Shown here: positions 7,608 through 15,751 of the stretch, piece after piece
Layout of the letters: every line of letters begins with the position of its first letter
Numbering within the stretch: the first letter of the stretch is position 1
Source: Cellulomonas sp. 73-92
Lineage (GTDB): Bacteria; Actinomycetota; Actinomycetes; Actinomycetales; Cellulomonadaceae
Direction: 5' to 3'
NCBI RefSeq assembly: GCF_001898175.1
Contig: NZ_MKTH01000008.1
Coordinates: forward strand, 310,001-374,000
DNA length: 64,000 nt
Position numbers and translations under genes: made by a program
The notes under the pieces: model-generated
What the model saw: the letters and a program-made list of their open reading frames with translations, nothing else
Database searches by the model: none
Told to the model about the DNA's origin: nothing

Positions 7608-9083
7608 CTACCGGCCGGCGTCTCGCAGCAGGCCGGCGACGGTCGCGGGCAGCGCGTCGGCGACCGTCGACGCAGACACTGGGCCGCCGGGGTTGGCGGC
7701 GTGGGCGGCGCGGCCGTGCACGCTCGCGGCGACGGCCGCCAGCCGCGCGGCGAGGGTGGGCTCCGCGAGCACGTCCGACGAGCGGCCGGCGAGCAGCGCG
7801 CCGAGCAGGCCCGCCAGCACGTCGCCCGCGCCGGCCGTCGCCAGCCACGCCGGCGCCTCCGCCTGCGTGTGCACCGCACCCGGGCCGACGACGACCGTCA
7901 CCGCGCCCTTGAGCAGGACCGTCGCGCCGGTCAGCTCGTGGGCCTCCCGGGCGACCGCCAGCGGCGCCGCCGCGACCTCGTCGCGCTCCGCGGCCACGCC
8001 GCGCGCCGCCAGCAGCCGCACCAGCTCGCCGGCGTGGGGGGTGAGCACCACGTGCGGACCGACGCGTTCCGGCAGGTGCGGCAGCGCACCCGCGTCGACG
8101 ACCGCCGGCAGCCCGGAGCGCAGGGCCGCCGCGATGCGCGCGGCCTGGGCCTCGTCGTGCGCATCGACACCGGGCCCGAGCACCCACGCCTGGACCTGGC
8201 CCTCACCGGTGACCACCTCGGGGTGCGCCGCGACGACCGCCGACCCCACGTCCCCCAGGTACCGCACCATCCCGACGCCCGCCCGAACCGCGGCCCGGCA
8301 CACGAGCACGGCGGCGCCGGGGTACGTGCTCGTCCCGGCCACGACGCCGAGCACGCCCCGGCGGTACTTGTGGTCGTCCGCCGTCGGCACCGGCCAGGCC
8401 GCGGCAACGTCGGCGGCGCCGAGCCGCGTGACGGCGGCCTCGTCGCGCGGCAGCGACAACCCGACGTCGACGACCTCGACGCGCCCGACGAGCCCGGCGG
8501 CCGGTGGGAGCAGCAGCCCCGGCTTGGCCCCGCCGAAGGTCACGGCGAGGTCGGCGGGCAGCACCTCGCCCGGCACGGTGCCGTCGTCGATGCCGATGCC
8601 GGACGGCACGTCGACGGCGACCACGAAGGGCCGCGGACGTGCCGGGGCGAGCGCGCCGACGAGGTCCCGGGCGGTACCCCGCAGGCCGCCGCGAGCCCCG
8701 ATCCCCAGCAGCCCGTCGAGCAGCACGTCGGCGCCGGCGGCGAGGCGCGCCCCCTCGTCCGGCCCCACGCGCGCCGCGCGCCCGCCGGCCGCCACCAGGG
8801 CGGCGAGCCCTTCGTCGTGCACGCGCTCGGCGGCCAGCACCGCGGTGACCGCCGCGCCCCGGGCCGCCAGGTACGCGCCCGCGAACAGCGTGTCGCCGCC
8901 GTTGTTGCCCGGTCCGACGAGGAGCACGACCCGCGCCCCGCCGACGCGGCCCCGCCGCTCGAGCAGCTCACGGGCGACGATCACGGACAGCGCGAACGCC
9001 GCGCGGTCCATGAGCGGGACGCCGGCGGCGAGGAGCGGTTCTTCGGCGGCGCGCACGGTGGCGGCGTCCCAGGCGAGGAGCAC
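7608..9083 (-). CDS. nnr: Bifunctional NAD(P)H-hydrate epimerase / ADP-dependent dehydratase
   Basis: Repairs hydrated NAD(P)H. The 491 residues contain two domains. The N-terminal YjeF/NnrE epimerase (about 1-210) shows LLVGPGNNGGD and VDVPSGIGIDDG. The C-terminal ribokinase-like NnrD dehydratase (about 220-490) shows RGVLGVVAGT, VLTPHAGELVRLL and TAGAGDVLAGLLGALLAG, the ATP/ADP-binding and catalytic loop. Both halves look intact. The GTG at 9083 follows GGAAGG with 8-nt spacing; an ATG nearby is out of frame. It is the first minus-strand gene after the inserted block at 9.1-17.6 kb and is divergent from the F420-type oxidoreductase. Confidence 0.93.
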   Translation of the reverse strand: MLLAWDAATVRAAEEPLLAAGVPLMDRAAFALSVIVARELLERRGRVGGARVVLLVGPGNNGGDTLFAGAYLAARGAAVTAVLAAERVHDEGLAALVAAGGRAARVGPDEGARLAAGADVLLDGLLGIGARGGLRGTARDLVGALAPARPRPFVVAVDVPSGIGIDDGTVPGEVLPADLAVTFGGAKPGLLLPPAAGLVGRVEVVDVGLSLPRDEAAVTRLGAADVAAAWPVPTADDHKYRRGVLGVVAGTSTYPGAAVLVCRAAVRAGVGMVRYLGDVGSAVVAAHPEVVTGEGQVQAWVLGPGVDAHDEAQAARIAAALRSGLPAVVDAGALPHLPERVGPHVVLTPHAGELVRLLAARGVAAERDEVAAAPLAVAREAHELTGATVLLKGAVTVVVGPGAVHTQAEAPAWLATAGAGDVLAGLLGALLAGRSSDVLAEPTLAARLAAVAASVHGRAAHAANPGGPVSASTVADALPATVAGLLRDAGR

Positions 9084-9108
9084 GTCGTCATCCTTCCGCC
9101 CGGGTCGG

Positions 9109-9114
9109 TAGCGT
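9109..9114 (+). promoter_or_regulatory. Putative -10 box for leaderless LLM-class oxidoreductase gene
   Basis: TAGCGT, 7 nt before the ATG at 9122 with no Shine-Dalgarno in between, fitting a leaderless start. The divergent nnr start codon lies only 25 nt away. Confidence 0.4.
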
Positions 9115-9121
9115 GCGAGCC

Positions 9122-10105
9122 ATGCGCTTCGGAATGTTCGTCCCCCAGGGTTGGCGTCAGGACCTCACCGGCATCGAGCCCCGCGACCACTGGCGCGTCA
9201 TGCGCGACCTCGTGCAGCACGCCGACGCGGGCGACTGGGAGTCGGTCTGGGTCTACGACCACTTCCACTCCGTGCCCGAGCCGAACGGCGAGGCCGTCCA
9301 CGAGGCGTGGAGCCTCATGAGCGCCTTCGGTGCGGTGACCGACCGCGTCCGGCTCGGCCAGATGTGCACGTGCATGGCCTACCGCAACCCCGCCTACCTG
9401 GCGAAGGTGGCCACGACCGCCGACGTCGTCTCCGGTGGGCGCGTCGAGATGGGCATCGGCGGCGGCTGGTACGAGCACGAGTGGCGCGCCTACGGGTACG
9501 GCTTCCCGCGGGCCGGCGAGCGGCTGGGCATGCTCGACGAGGGCGTGCAGGTCTTCCGCCAGATGTGGACCACGGGCACCGCGACGCTGCACGGCCGGTA
9601 CTACGACGTCGACGGCGCGATGCTCTCGCCGCTGCCGCTGCAGGCCGGCGGCATCCCGCTGTGGATCGCCGGGTCGGGCGAGAAGGTGACGCTGAAGATC
9701 GCGGCGAGGTACGCCGACTACACGAACTTCTCCGGCGAGCCGGAAGCCTTCGCGGCGAAGTCCGAGGTGCTCGCGGGCCACTGCCGGGACATCGGCCGGC
9801 CGTTCGAGGAGATCACCCGCTCGGCGAACTTCAACGTGGTCGTCGCCGAGTCCGAGGCCGAGATCCCCGCGCTGCTCGACCGCTACGAGGCGCACTACGC
9901 GACGACCGTGCCGGCGAAGGCCGCCGAGGTCCGCGAGGATCTGCGCACCGGCCCGCTCGTCGGCACCCCGGAGCAGATCGTCGAGAAGCTGCGGGCGTAC
10001 GCGGCCGTCGGGCTCGGGTACACGATCTGCTACTTCCCGCTCGTCGCGTACGACCGGTCCGGCCTGGAGCTGTTCGAGCGCGAGGTGCTGCCCGCGCTGG
10101 CCTGA
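9122..10105 (+). CDS. LLM-class (F420-dependent type) oxidoreductase
   Basis: A 327-residue TIM-barrel protein of the luciferase-like monooxygenase superfamily. It opens MRFGMFVPQGWRQDLTGI and continues with WESVWVYDHFH, MCTCMAYRNPAYLAKVATT, DVVSGGRVEMGIGGGWYEHE and IPLWIAGSGE, the pattern of the actinobacterial F420-dependent subgroup (Rv1855c-like). Such enzymes use F420H2 or FMN; the substrate cannot be told. I use the ATG at 9122 rather than the GTG at 9113 because a -10-like TAGCGT is 7 nt upstream, consistent with a leaderless message, and because homologues start MRFG. Confidence 0.87.
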   Translation: MRFGMFVPQGWRQDLTGIEPRDHWRVMRDLVQHADAGDWESVWVYDHFHSVPEPNGEAVHEAWSLMSAFGAVTDRVRLGQMCTCMAYRNPAYLAKVATTADVVSGGRVEMGIGGGWYEHEWRAYGYGFPRAGERLGMLDEGVQVFRQMWTTGTATLHGRYYDVDGAMLSPLPLQAGGIPLWIAGSGEKVTLKIAARYADYTNFSGEPEAFAAKSEVLAGHCRDIGRPFEEITRSANFNVVVAESEAEIPALLDRYEAHYATTVPAKAAEVREDLRTGPLVGTPEQIVEKLRAYAAVGLGYTICYFPLVAYDRSGLELFEREVLPALA

Positions 10106-10187
10106 GCCCCGGCGCGAGGCTGGCCCCGGCGCCGCGGATGCGGCATGATGAGTTTGGAAGGGTTCCGAACAAATCAAGGGGTCACCG

Positions 10188-12362
10188 ATGTCCCGCCCGC
10201 TGCCCTCCTCGTCCACCGTGCGCGCCGTGGTCGTCCTCGCGGCCGGTCAGGACGAGCCGTCCCGCCGGCTGCTGACGCGCTCCCTCGGCGACGCGACCGT
10301 GGCCCAGCTCGCGCTGGCCACCGTCCGCGCGCTGGTGGCGCCCGCCCGGATCGTCGTGGTCATGGCGCCCGGGGACGACGAGCTCCGGCGCCTGCTCGGC
10401 GACGACCTGGTCTACGTCGAGCAGCACGAGCGGCACGGCACGGGGGCCGCGGCCCTCGCCGCGCGAGCGGCGGTCGGGGACGACGTCGACGAGGTCCTCG
10501 TCGTCCACGCCGACACCCCGCTGCTGCGCCCGGAGTCGCTCCTCGGCCTGCTCACCCGCCACGACCTCAAGCGCGCCGACCTGTCGATCCTCACCGCCCA
10601 GGTGGCGCACGCCGACGCGGCGTACGGGCGCATCGTCCGCGAGGACGGCCGCATCGTGGCCATCGACCAGGACGACCGCGCCGACGGGCCCGCCGAGGTC
10701 AACGTGGGCGCCTACGTGGCCGCGCCCGGCCTGCTGTTCGGCGAGCTCGAGGCGATGGCACGGGCCGGCGAGCACCGGCTCACCGACCTCGCCCGGCGCG
10801 TCATCGGGCTCGGCAAGCAGATCACCAGCTACCGGATCGACGACACCGACGAGGTCCAGGGCGTCAACACGCCGGCCGAGCTCGCGGTCGCCGCCGACAT
10901 CGTCCTCAAGCGCCTGTTCGTCCCGAAGAAGAACACCGACACCCGGATCGTCTTCGGCACCGGCGGGTGGCGCGCGCTCATCGGCGAGGGCTTCACGCTC
11001 GCCAACGTCCGTCGGCTGTGCCAGGCGATCGCCAACGAGGCCGTCCGCCAGGGCAAGGAGGCGCGCGGCGTCGTCATCGGCGGCGACCGCCGCTTCCTCT
11101 CCCGCGAGGCGGCGATCGCCGCCGCCGAGGTCTTCGCAGGCAACAACATCCCGGTGACGCTCCTGCCCGACGACGTCCCGACCCCGCTGGTGACGTTCGC
11201 CGCGCCCTACCTCGACGCGGCGTACGGCGTCATCGTCACCTCCAGCCACAACCCGCCGCAGTGGAACGGGATCAAGGTGTTCCGCTCCGACGGCTCGCTG
11301 CCGTTGGACGACGAGACCGACCGCTACCAGGACGAGGCGAACGCGATGAGCGTCGCCGACGTCATCACGCTCGACATCGAGCTGGCCCGCCGGGCCGGGG
11401 TGGTCGTCGAGCGCAGCCTGACCGGCCCCTACGTCGACGCCATCGAGGGCATCGTCGACGTGCGCGCCGCGCGGGACTCCGAGCTGCGGGTCGTCGTCGA
11501 CGCGATGTACGGCACCAGCCAGCTGACGCTCGGCACGGTCCTGTCGGACATGCGGGTGCAGGCCGAGTTCATCCACGCGGCGCACAACCCGCTCTTCGGC
11601 GGCATCGCCCCGGCCCCCGACCTCGAGCGGCTCTCGACGCTCATCGACATGATGCGGTCCGGCCGGTACTCCCTCGGCCTGGCCACGGACGGCGACTCGG
11701 ACCGCATCGGCATCGTCGACGAGGCGGGCGAGTACATCTCGAGCAACGACCTGCTGCTCCTCGTCTACTGGTACCTGCACGAGGTGCGCGGCCAGCGCGG
11801 CGGCGTCGCCCGCAACCTCGCCACGACGCACCGCCTCGACCGGCTCGCGGCCCACTTCGGTGAGGAGCACGTCGAGGTGAAGGTCGGCTTCAAGCACGTC
11901 ACCGCCGGCATGGAGCGGATCGACGCGCTGCTCGGCGGCGAGTCGTCCGGCGGCCTGACGATCCGCGGCTGGCTGCTCGGCAAGGACGGCATCTTCGCGT
12001 GCGCCCTCGTCGTGGAGATGCTCGCCCGCACCGGCAGGACGATCTCGGAGCTGCGCGCCGCGATCGACGCGATCACCGGCCACCTGGTCATGCTCGACGA
12101 CGCGGTGCCGGCCACCCCCGAGATGCGCGTCGCGGTGCCCCGCCGGCTCGAGGCGAGCCCGCTGACCCACATCGGCCCCTACCCGGTGGTCGGCGTCTCG
12201 CACCTCGACGGCACCAAGATCCTGCTGGAGGACGACAACTGGGCCCTGCTCCGGTTCTCCGGCACCGAGCCCCTGCTGCGGCTGACGGTCGAGGCGGACA
12301 CCGAGGCGAAGGCCCACGAGATGCTCGACTGGCTGCGCGGCTTCGCCACCGCCAACGGCTGA
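10188..12362 (+). CDS. Fusion: GlmU-like nucleotidyltransferase domain + phosphohexomutase domain
   Basis: A 724-residue two-domain protein. Residues about 10-240 look like a GlmU/sugar-1-phosphate nucleotidyltransferase: VVVLAAG at the start, LVVHADTPLL for the metal-binding Asp, and PAEVNVGAYVA. The signature loop after LAAG reads QDEPSRR instead of the GTRM-type loop, so catalysis by this half is doubtful. Residues about 255-720 are an alpha-D-phosphohexomutase: FGTGGWR, phosphoserine loop TSSHNPPQWNG, metal loop DGDSDR, substrate loop GGESSGG and FSGTEPLLRL. AAGGGG lies 6 nt before the ATG. The GH94 phosphorylase follows after 27 nt, so the mutase very likely takes the sugar-1-phosphate it makes. 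Confidence 0.85.
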   Translation: MSRPLPSSSTVRAVVVLAAGQDEPSRRLLTRSLGDATVAQLALATVRALVAPARIVVVMAPGDDELRRLLGDDLVYVEQHERHGTGAAALAARAAVGDDVDEVLVVHADTPLLRPESLLGLLTRHDLKRADLSILTAQVAHADAAYGRIVREDGRIVAIDQDDRADGPAEVNVGAYVAAPGLLFGELEAMARAGEHRLTDLARRVIGLGKQITSYRIDDTDEVQGVNTPAELAVAADIVLKRLFVPKKNTDTRIVFGTGGWRALIGEGFTLANVRRLCQAIANEAVRQGKEARGVVIGGDRRFLSREAAIAAAEVFAGNNIPVTLLPDDVPTPLVTFAAPYLDAAYGVIVTSSHNPPQWNGIKVFRSDGSLPLDDETDRYQDEANAMSVADVITLDIELARRAGVVVERSLTGPYVDAIEGIVDVRAARDSELRVVVDAMYGTSQLTLGTVLSDMRVQAEFIHAAHNPLFGGIAPAPDLERLSTLIDMMRSGRYSLGLATDGDSDRIGIVDEAGEYISSNDLLLLVYWYLHEVRGQRGGVARNLATTHRLDRLAAHFGEEHVEVKVGFKHVTAGMERIDALLGGESSGGLTIRGWLLGKDGIFACALVVEMLARTGRTISELRAAIDAITGHLVMLDDAVPATPEMRVAVPRRLEASPLTHIGPYPVVGVSHLDGTKILLEDDNWALLRFSGTEPLLRLTVEADTEAKAHEMLDWLRGFATANG

Positions 12363-12389
12363 CCCACCGACGACGATCACCGAGGACCC

Positions 12390-14807
12390 ATGCGCTACGG
12401 CCACTTCTCCGGCGACGAGTACGTCGTCGACCGCCCGGACGTCCCGGTCTCCTGGACCAACTACCTGGGCGGCAAGGACTTCTGCACGGTCATCTCCCAC
12501 AACGGCGGCGGGTACTCGTACTACCGGTCCGCGCAGACCGGCCGCATCACGCGGTTCCGGCAGAACGGCGTGCCGCTCGACCGGCCCGGCAAGTACGTCT
12601 ACCTGCGGGACGACGAGTCCGCGGACCACTGGTCGGTGTCGTGGCAGCCGGTCGGCAAGCCGTTCGTCACGGGCGCGGCGGCGGTGCCCGACGACGGCAG
12701 CGCCGGCCGCTGGACCACGCGCCACGGCCTCGGCTACACCACCTTCGAGGCGTCCTACCGCGGCATCGACGCGAACCAGACCGTGTTCGTCCCGCTGGAC
12801 GACGACTGCGAGGTCTGGGACGTCCGCCTGACGAACCGGACGGACCGCGAGCGCACGCTCACCGTCACCGGCTACGTCGAGTTCTCGTTCCACACCATCA
12901 CGGTCGACAACGAGAACCTGCAGATGTCCCTGTACTCGCAGGGCGCCACGTACGCCGACGGCATCGTCGAGTGCGACGCGTACTACGAGCCGTGGACGTT
13001 CCACTACTTCGCCTCGTCGCGCACGCCGGACTCGTTCGACGCGATGCGCGACGACTTCGTCGGGCCCTACCGCGACGAGCGCAACCCGCTGGCGGTGGAG
13101 CGCGGCACCGGCTCCGGCTCGCAGGGCACCACGCAGAACCACTGCGGCGCGCTGCTCCACCGGATCACGCTCGCGCCGGGCGAGACCGCGCGGCTGGCGT
13201 TCGTCCTCGGCTACGGCTCGCGCGACGCGGCCGGCCGGGCGATGAAGGCCAAGTACTCGTCGCCGGCCACGGTGGACGACGAGCGGGCGCGCCTGGCGGC
13301 GCACTGGCGCGGCAAGCAGGACCGGCTGCGCATCGCCACGCCGCACGAGGGCATGAACACCCTCATCAACACCTGGACCCTGCTCCAGGCCGAGACCTGC
13401 GTCGTGTGGTCGCGGTTCGCCTCGTTCGTCGAGGTCGGCGGGCGGTCGGGGCTGGGCTACCGCGACACCGCGCAGGACTGCATGTCGGTGATCCACTCCA
13501 ACCCGGCGGCGTCGCTGCGGCGGATCACGCAGCTGCTGCGGGCCCAGACCGAGGCCGGCTACGGGCTGCACCTGTTCGACCCCGACGACTTCGACCCCGA
13601 CGCGCCGCGCCTGCCGGACATCCCGTCGCCGACGATCGTGCCCCGCCGATCGCGCGACTCGCTGATCCACGGCCTGGAGGACACCTGCTCCGACGACCAC
13701 CTGTGGCTGGTGCCGACCGTGGTCGAGTACGTCAAGGAGACCGGCGACCGGGCGTTCCTGGACCGTGAGATCACCTTCGCGGAGGGCTCGTCGGGCACGG
13801 TGTACGAGCACCTGCGGCGCGCGCTGGAGTTCACGGCCGCCCAGGTGGGTGCCAACGGGGTCGCGCTCGGCCTGCGCGCGGACTGGAACGACGGCATCAA
13901 CCTCGGCGGCGGCGAGACCGCCCTGGTGACGTTCCTGCACGCGTGGGCGATCCGGGCGTTCCTCGAGGTCGCGCACGACGAGGACCGGCCGCGCTGGCTC
14001 GAGGAGCTGGCCCGCCTGGAGCAGGTCGCCGACGAGCAGCTGTGGGACGGCCGGTGGTGGCGCCGCGGCATCACGCGTGCCGGGGTGACGATCGGCTCCG
14101 CCGCGAACGCCGAGGGGAAGATCTTCCTCGAGCACCAGGCGTGGCCGGTGATCGGCGGCCTGACCACCCGCGAGCGCGGCCTCGCCTCGATGGACGCCGT
14201 CCACGAGCTGCTGGCGTCCCCCTACGGCAACCACCTCAACTGGCCGTCGTTCACGCACGTCGACGACACGGTCGGGTTCCTCACGCGCGTGTACCCGGGG
14301 ATCAAGGAGAACGGCGCGATCTTCAGCCACCCGAACGCGTGGCCGATCATCGCCGAGGCGCTCCTGGGGCGGGGCGACGAGGCGGTGGCGTTCTACGACG
14401 CGATCTGCCCGTACCTGCAGAACGACGACATCGAGACCCGGCAGGCCGAGCCGTACGTGTACTGCCAGTTCGTCTACGGCCGCGACCACGCCCGCTACGG
14501 GCTGGCGCAGAACCCGTGGCTGACCGGCACCGCGGGCTGGATGTACACGGCCGTGACGAAGTACGTGCTCGGCATCCGCCCGGGCCTGGCCGAGCTCGTG
14601 GTCGACCCGTCGATCCCGCACGACTGGGACGGGTTTTCCGTGCAGCGGGCGTGGCGGGGGGCGACCTACCTCATCGAGGTGCGCAACCCCTCGCACGTGT
14701 CCCACGGCGTCGCCTCGCTCGCCGTCGACGGCGTCGAGGTGGCCGGCACCGCTGTCCCGGTGGCCCCCGCCGGCTCGACCGTCCGCGTGACGGTGACCCT
14801 CGGCTGA
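12390..14807 (+). CDS. GH94 disaccharide phosphorylase, N,N'-diacetylchitobiose phosphorylase-like
   Basis: An 805-residue GH94 enzyme that splits a beta-linked disaccharide with phosphate into sugar-1-phosphate and free sugar. Visible: MRYGHFSGDEYVVDRPDVP start, N-terminal beta-sandwich, alpha/alpha barrel with the general acid Asp in RADWNDGIN (near residue 490), CSDDHLWLVPT, KENGAIFSHPN and the C-terminal jelly roll ending TVRVTVTLG. Segments such as CTVISHNGGGYSYY, YLRDDES, SVSWQPVGK, NHCGAL and WSRFASFVEVGGR match my recollection of Vibrio chitobiose phosphorylase far better than cellobiose phosphorylase of Cellulomonas. Substrate is therefore inferred to be a beta-1,4 disaccharide, perhaps chitobiose. 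It is probably co-transcribed with the mutase fusion. Confidence 0.88.
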   Translation: MRYGHFSGDEYVVDRPDVPVSWTNYLGGKDFCTVISHNGGGYSYYRSAQTGRITRFRQNGVPLDRPGKYVYLRDDESADHWSVSWQPVGKPFVTGAAAVPDDGSAGRWTTRHGLGYTTFEASYRGIDANQTVFVPLDDDCEVWDVRLTNRTDRERTLTVTGYVEFSFHTITVDNENLQMSLYSQGATYADGIVECDAYYEPWTFHYFASSRTPDSFDAMRDDFVGPYRDERNPLAVERGTGSGSQGTTQNHCGALLHRITLAPGETARLAFVLGYGSRDAAGRAMKAKYSSPATVDDERARLAAHWRGKQDRLRIATPHEGMNTLINTWTLLQAETCVVWSRFASFVEVGGRSGLGYRDTAQDCMSVIHSNPAASLRRITQLLRAQTEAGYGLHLFDPDDFDPDAPRLPDIPSPTIVPRRSRDSLIHGLEDTCSDDHLWLVPTVVEYVKETGDRAFLDREITFAEGSSGTVYEHLRRALEFTAAQVGANGVALGLRADWNDGINLGGGETALVTFLHAWAIRAFLEVAHDEDRPRWLEELARLEQVADEQLWDGRWWRRGITRAGVTIGSAANAEGKIFLEHQAWPVIGGLTTRERGLASMDAVHELLASPYGNHLNWPSFTHVDDTVGFLTRVYPGIKENGAIFSHPNAWPIIAEALLGRGDEAVAFYDAICPYLQNDDIETRQAEPYVYCQFVYGRDHARYGLAQNPWLTGTAGWMYTAVTKYVLGIRPGLAELVVDPSIPHDWDGFSVQRAWRGATYLIEVRNPSHVSHGVASLAVDGVEVAGTAVPVAPAGSTVRVTVTLG

Positions 14808-15679
14808 CGCCGGGCCAGCGACACCGCCGCGAGCGTGACGACGATGCCGACGGCGCCGACGGGGCCGATGCGGTCGCGCGCGACGACAAGCCCCACGAGC
14901 GCCGCCCACACCGGCTCGGTCCCGAGCAGCAGGCCCACGTGGCTCGGCGACGAGCGCTGGATGGCCCACGTCTGCGCGGCGAAGCCGAACACCGTGCACA
15001 CGACGGCGAGGTACGCCAGCACGGCCCACCGCCCGCCACCGAGCTGGGCGACGAAGGCACCGACGGGCGCGCGCACGGCCGCCGTCAGCACGGCGAAGAC
15101 GACGGCCACCGTGGCCAGCTGCACGGCCGTCAGCCGCCGCACGTCGAGCGGCCGCCGGTCCTGCAGGACGCCCATCGTCGTCACGTGGCCGGCGCGCAGC
15201 ACCGCCGCCGCGAGGACGAGGAGGTCCCCGGGCCGGGGCCTGACGAGGTGGCCCTCGGTGGCCAGCAGCACGGCGCCGGCCACGGCGAGCGCGGCCGCCC
15301 CGAGGAACGCCCGTCCGGGCGCCCGCCGGCGGACGAGGCCCTCCGCGAGCGGGGTGAGGATCATCGTCAGCGAGATGAGGACGCCCGCGTTGGTGGCGGA
15401 CGTCATCGCCACACCGTAGGTCTCGCACGCGAACACCGCCGCCAGGAGCAGGCCGAGGACCACGCCGCCGCGCAGCTCGTCGGCCGTCCCGCGCCCGCGC
15501 CCCCGGCGGAGCACCAGCCACACGCCGAGCAGCGCGACCGCCACCGCCATGCGGGCGGCGACGAGCACGGGGGCGAACGACGCCGAGGGGACCAGCTCCT
15601 TGGTGGCGAGGTACGTCGAGCCCCACGCGAGGGCGACGGCGACGAGGACGCCGTCGGTGAGGCGGGCGCTGCTGGGCAC
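14666..15679 (-). CDS. EamA/DMT-family transporter
   Basis: A 337-residue membrane protein with about ten hydrophobic helices and two EamA repeats: WGSTYLATKELVPSASFAPVLVAARM in the first (an EamA hallmark), and AAQTWAIQRSSPSHVGLLLGTEPVWAALVG in the second (read as consecutive segments). Members export amino acids or metabolites; substrate unknown. The GTG at 15679 has GTGAGG 8 nt upstream, better than upstream ATGs. The last 47 codons lie antisense to the 3' end of the GH94 gene because no stop occurs earlier, giving a hydrophilic tail of about 50 residues. It is divergent from a LysR gene, its likely regulator. Confidence 0.84.
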   Translation of the reverse strand: MPSSARLTDGVLVAVALAWGSTYLATKELVPSASFAPVLVAARMAVAVALLGVWLVLRRGRGRGTADELRGGVVLGLLLAAVFACETYGVAMTSATNAGVLISLTMILTPLAEGLVRRRAPGRAFLGAAALAVAGAVLLATEGHLVRPRPGDLLVLAAAVLRAGHVTTMGVLQDRRPLDVRRLTAVQLATVAVVFAVLTAAVRAPVGAFVAQLGGGRWAVLAYLAVVCTVFGFAAQTWAIQRSSPSHVGLLLGTEPVWAALVGLVVARDRIGPVGAVGIVVTLAAVSLARRQPRVTVTRTVEPAGATGTAVPATSTPSTASEATPWDTCEGLRTSMR

Positions 15680-15715
15680 CCGGCGAGCCTCACTCGCGCA
15701 AGGCATAAGAACAAG

Positions 15716-15745
15716 TGGCCCCTTGGCCAACTATCACATTAGGTT
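15716..15745. promoter_or_regulatory. LysR-type box and -10 region between eamA and lysR genes
   Basis: TGGCC-CCTT-GGCCA (15716-15729) is an inverted repeat in the 72-bp divergent region, with the T-N11-A-like layout of LysR operators. TAGGTT (15740-15745) lies 6 nt before the LysR ATG and could be its -10 box in a leaderless start. Both are inferred by eye. Confidence 0.45.
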
Positions 15746-15751
15746 GACCTG

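Noticed and set aside
10156..10166. GGAA-GGG-TTCC inverted repeat before the mutase fusion as a sugar operator
   Set aside because: Arms of only 4 bp; no LacI-type gene nearby and no match to a known operator, so not listed as a site.
12390..14807. Naming the GH94 gene cellobiose phosphorylase
   Set aside because: The organism type suggests it, but conserved segments fit the chitobiose phosphorylase branch better in my recollection, so I keep the substrate open.
10182..15626. An open minus-strand frame of about 1814 codons
   Set aside because: It is antisense to two well-supported genes (mutase fusion and GH94), has Arg/Val/Asp-rich low-complexity translation and no recognisable motif. In DNA with very high GC at codon position three, stops are rare in the shadow frame.
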